Shown here piece by piece: positions 5,943 through 7,543 of a stretch of DNA of 7,543 nt. Position 1 is the stretch's first letter. Each line of letters opens with the position of its first letter. Source of the DNA: an uncultured Chloroflexota bacterium (GTDB taxonomy: Bacteria > Chloroflexota > Limnocylindria > Limnocylindrales > CSP1-4). The notes beneath the pieces are model-generated. The model saw only the letters and a list, made by a program, of their open reading frames with translations. It was not told the DNA's origin and did not search any database. The position numbers were made by a program, and so were the translations under genes. The stretch is from positions 1 to 7,543 of the forward strand of contig CAIYZX010000383.1 in the NCBI GenBank assembly GCA_903930745.1, given 5' to 3'.

Positions 5943-7541
5943 CTAGGTCTTCGGTCGCCCCTTCTCCCGGTCCTTCACGATCCGCTGGGCCGCCAGCTTC
6001 CCGGGCGCCCCGGTCACGCAGCCGCCGGGATGGGTGCCGGACCCGCACTGGTAATACCCGTCAATGGGCGTCCGGTAGTCCGCGTACCCCGGCGCCGGCC
6101 GGAACGAGAACATCTGCGAGGCGAAGAGCTCGCCGTGGTAGATGTTCCCCTCCGTCAGTCCGGCCACCCGCTCGATGTCCAGCGGCGTCACCACCTCGCG
6201 CTGCAGCACAAGGTTGGAGAAGCCGGGGAAGAAGGACTCGATGGTCCGCTGGACCGTGTCGCCCAGGTTCTGGCGCTCCGTGTCCCAGTCGCTGCCGCGC
6301 AGCTTGTACGGCGTGTACTCCACGAAGCACGACATGACGTGCGATCCGGGAGGCGCCATGTCCGGGTCCACCATGCTCTGGATGCACGTGTCGAGATACG
6401 GGCTGGAGCTGTACCAGCCGTACTTGGCGTCGTCGAAGGCGTGCTCCAGGTAGTCCATGGACGGCGCCATGTTGATGAAACCGCGGTAGTGGTCGTCCCG
6501 CCCGGGGCGGCCGGGGTGCTCCGGCAGGCCCGAAAGCGCGAAGTTCACCTTGGAGGACGTGCCCTGGAACCGATAGCGGCGGATGGCGTCCACGAGGTCC
6601 AGCGGCAGCTCGCGCGGATCCACCAGCTCCATGAACGTGCGCCGCGGATCCAGCGCGGAGACCACGATGGGCGCGTGGAGCTCCGTCCCGTCCTCGAGCG
6701 CCACGCCGGTGGCCCGCCCGTTGCGGGTGATGACCTCGCGGACCGGCGCCTCCAGGCGGATCTCCGCCCCGTGGGCCTTCGCGGCCCGGGCCAGCACCTG
6801 GGTGAAGCCGCCGTTGCCGCCCTTGTGGAAGGACCAGGTCCCCAGCGATCCATCGTGCTCGCCCAGCTGCAGGAACAGCAGGACGAGACCGGAGCCCGGC
6901 GAGCGCGGCCCCACCTTGGAGCCAACGGTGGACGTTGAGGAGAGCCAGCCCTTGAGGAGGTCTGACTCGAAGTAGTCGTCCAGGAAGTCCGCGGCGGACC
7001 CGGTGAGGAGTCGCAGGGCATTGTGGACGACGTCCTTGGGCATGGACCGGAGCCTGCCGCCCAGGGACGCGAGGGCCAGGAGCTCCTCCGGGTCATCGGA
7101 GAAGAGGTTGGGCGCCGGGGCGTCCATCAGGGGCTTGAACGCCTGGAGGACGCGCCCCAGATCCGTGTCGTAGCGATCCCACGCATCCGCGTCGCGGCGG
7201 GAGTGGCGCCGAATCTCCTGCTTGTTCGCGTCGTGGTCCTTGGTCATGAGCAGGTAGTCGTCGCCCTGGGTGGGGCAGAACGTGCTGGACATGATCAGCG
7301 GCATGAAGCCGTGGCGCACCAGGTCCAGCTCCTGGACGATGTCCGGCCGGAACAGCGAGAGGGCGTAGCTGAAGGTGGTGAACGAGAAGCCGGGGCGCAG
7401 CTCCTCGGTGATGGCGGCGCCACCCACGAGGTGCCGGCGCTCCAGCACCAGCGTCCGCAGGCCCGCCTTCGCGAGGTACGCGGCGTTCACGAGGCCGTTG
7501 TGGCCGCCGCCCACCACGATGGCGTCCCAGGTGGTGTCGGA
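5943..7541 (-). CDS. PYROXD2/CrtI-type FAD-dependent oxidoreductase (5' end outside the window)
   Basis: The minus-strand frame ends at TAG 5943-5945 and is open to the right edge, showing 532 residues. The visible N-terminus, SDTTWDAIVVGGGHNG, is a dinucleotide-binding fold start (GxGxxG). The true start probably lies only a few codons beyond the edge, so the in-frame GTG at 7517 would be too short because it loses the first beta strand. Glu34 of LVLERR is the expected FAD-ribose contact. Near the C-terminus, YQCGSGTHPGGCVTGAPGKLAA matches the second FAD motif of the phytoene desaturase/PYROXD2 group (usually HPGGGV; here the third Gly is Cys). Length (about 530-560) is normal. Family members are amine-oxidase-like flavoproteins; CrtI members desaturate carotenoids, but PYROXD2-like ones have no settled substrate, and no carotenoid genes are nearby. 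Codon use is strongly GC-ending, unlike the 2545-4896 genes. Confidence 0.88.
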   Translation of the reverse strand, partial: SDTTWDAIVVGGGHNGLVNAAYLAKAGLRTLVLERRHLVGGAAITEELRPGFSFTTFSYALSLFRPDIVQELDLVRHGFMPLIMSSTFCPTQGDDYLLMTKDHDANKQEIRRHSRRDADAWDRYDTDLGRVLQAFKPLMDAPAPNLFSDDPEELLALASLGGRLRSMPKDVVHNALRLLTGSAADFLDDYFESDLLKGWLSSTSTVGSKVGPRSPGSGLVLLFLQLGEHDGSLGTWSFHKGGNGGFTQVLARAAKAHGAEIRLEAPVREVITRNGRATGVALEDGTELHAPIVVSALDPRRTFMELVDPRELPLDLVDAIRRYRFQGTSSKVNFALSGLPEHPGRPGRDDHYRGFINMAPSMDYLEHAFDDAKYGWYSSSPYLDTCIQSMVDPDMAPPGSHVMSCFVEYTPYKLRGSDWDTERQNLGDTVQRTIESFFPGFSNLVLQREVVTPLDIERVAGLTEGNIYHGELFASQMFSFRPAPGYADYRTPIDGYYQCGSGTHPGGCVTGAPGKLAAQRIVKDREKGRPKT

Positions 7542-7543
7542 GG

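Noticed and set aside
5573..6938. Plus-strand open frames over the RuvB-like gene end and the oxidoreductase
   Set aside because: They are low-complexity Arg/Pro/Ala-rich or His/Val/Arg-rich translations overlapping two well-supported genes.

Overview
This is a 7.5 kb window of GC-rich bacterial DNA. It carries seven protein-coding genes, two of them cut by the window edges. The high GC, GTG starts, an exonuclease-TerB-BRCT architecture I know mainly from Actinomycetota, and a PYROXD2-like flavoprotein suggest an actinobacterium or a GC-rich Chloroflexota lineage. The sequence does not settle which. I see no rRNA, tRNA, CRISPR array, transposase or integrase.

Layout. (1) Positions 2-205: the C-terminal end of a 3-hydroxyisobutyrate dehydrogenase-family protein, with an ATGA stop/start overlap into a small lipoprotein (202-714). 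(2) Positions 738-2346: a Fic-domain protein whose 3' end overlaps an HNH endonuclease gene by 8 bp. The pair looks like a translationally coupled accessory module, possibly defence or toxin-like. (3) Positions 2545-4896: a cysteine-rich unknown protein followed 21 bp later by a multidomain DEDDh exonuclease (possible HIRAN-like N-terminus, zinc ribbon, exonuclease, TerB-like domain, BRCT). These two genes use more A/T-ending codons than their neighbours. (4) Positions 5073-5900: a protein whose central ~115 residues align nearly without gaps to the AAA+ ATPase domain of RuvB, but with the Walker A and Walker B residues replaced, followed by a C-terminal four-cysteine zinc ribbon. (5) Positions 5943-7541, minus strand: a nearly complete PYROXD2/CrtI-type FAD oxidoreductase, convergent with the previous gene.

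The middle of the window (738-5900) is a cluster of nucleic-acid-related or regulatory domains: Fic, HNH nuclease, DEDDh exonuclease with BRCT, and the dead-RuvB-like protein. It lies between ordinary metabolic genes. The most unusual item is the RuvB-like pseudo-ATPase with a zinc ribbon. The next most unusual are the overlapping Fic-HNH pair and the cysteine-rich protein coupled to the exonuclease. Any common function for this cluster is inference from proximity.
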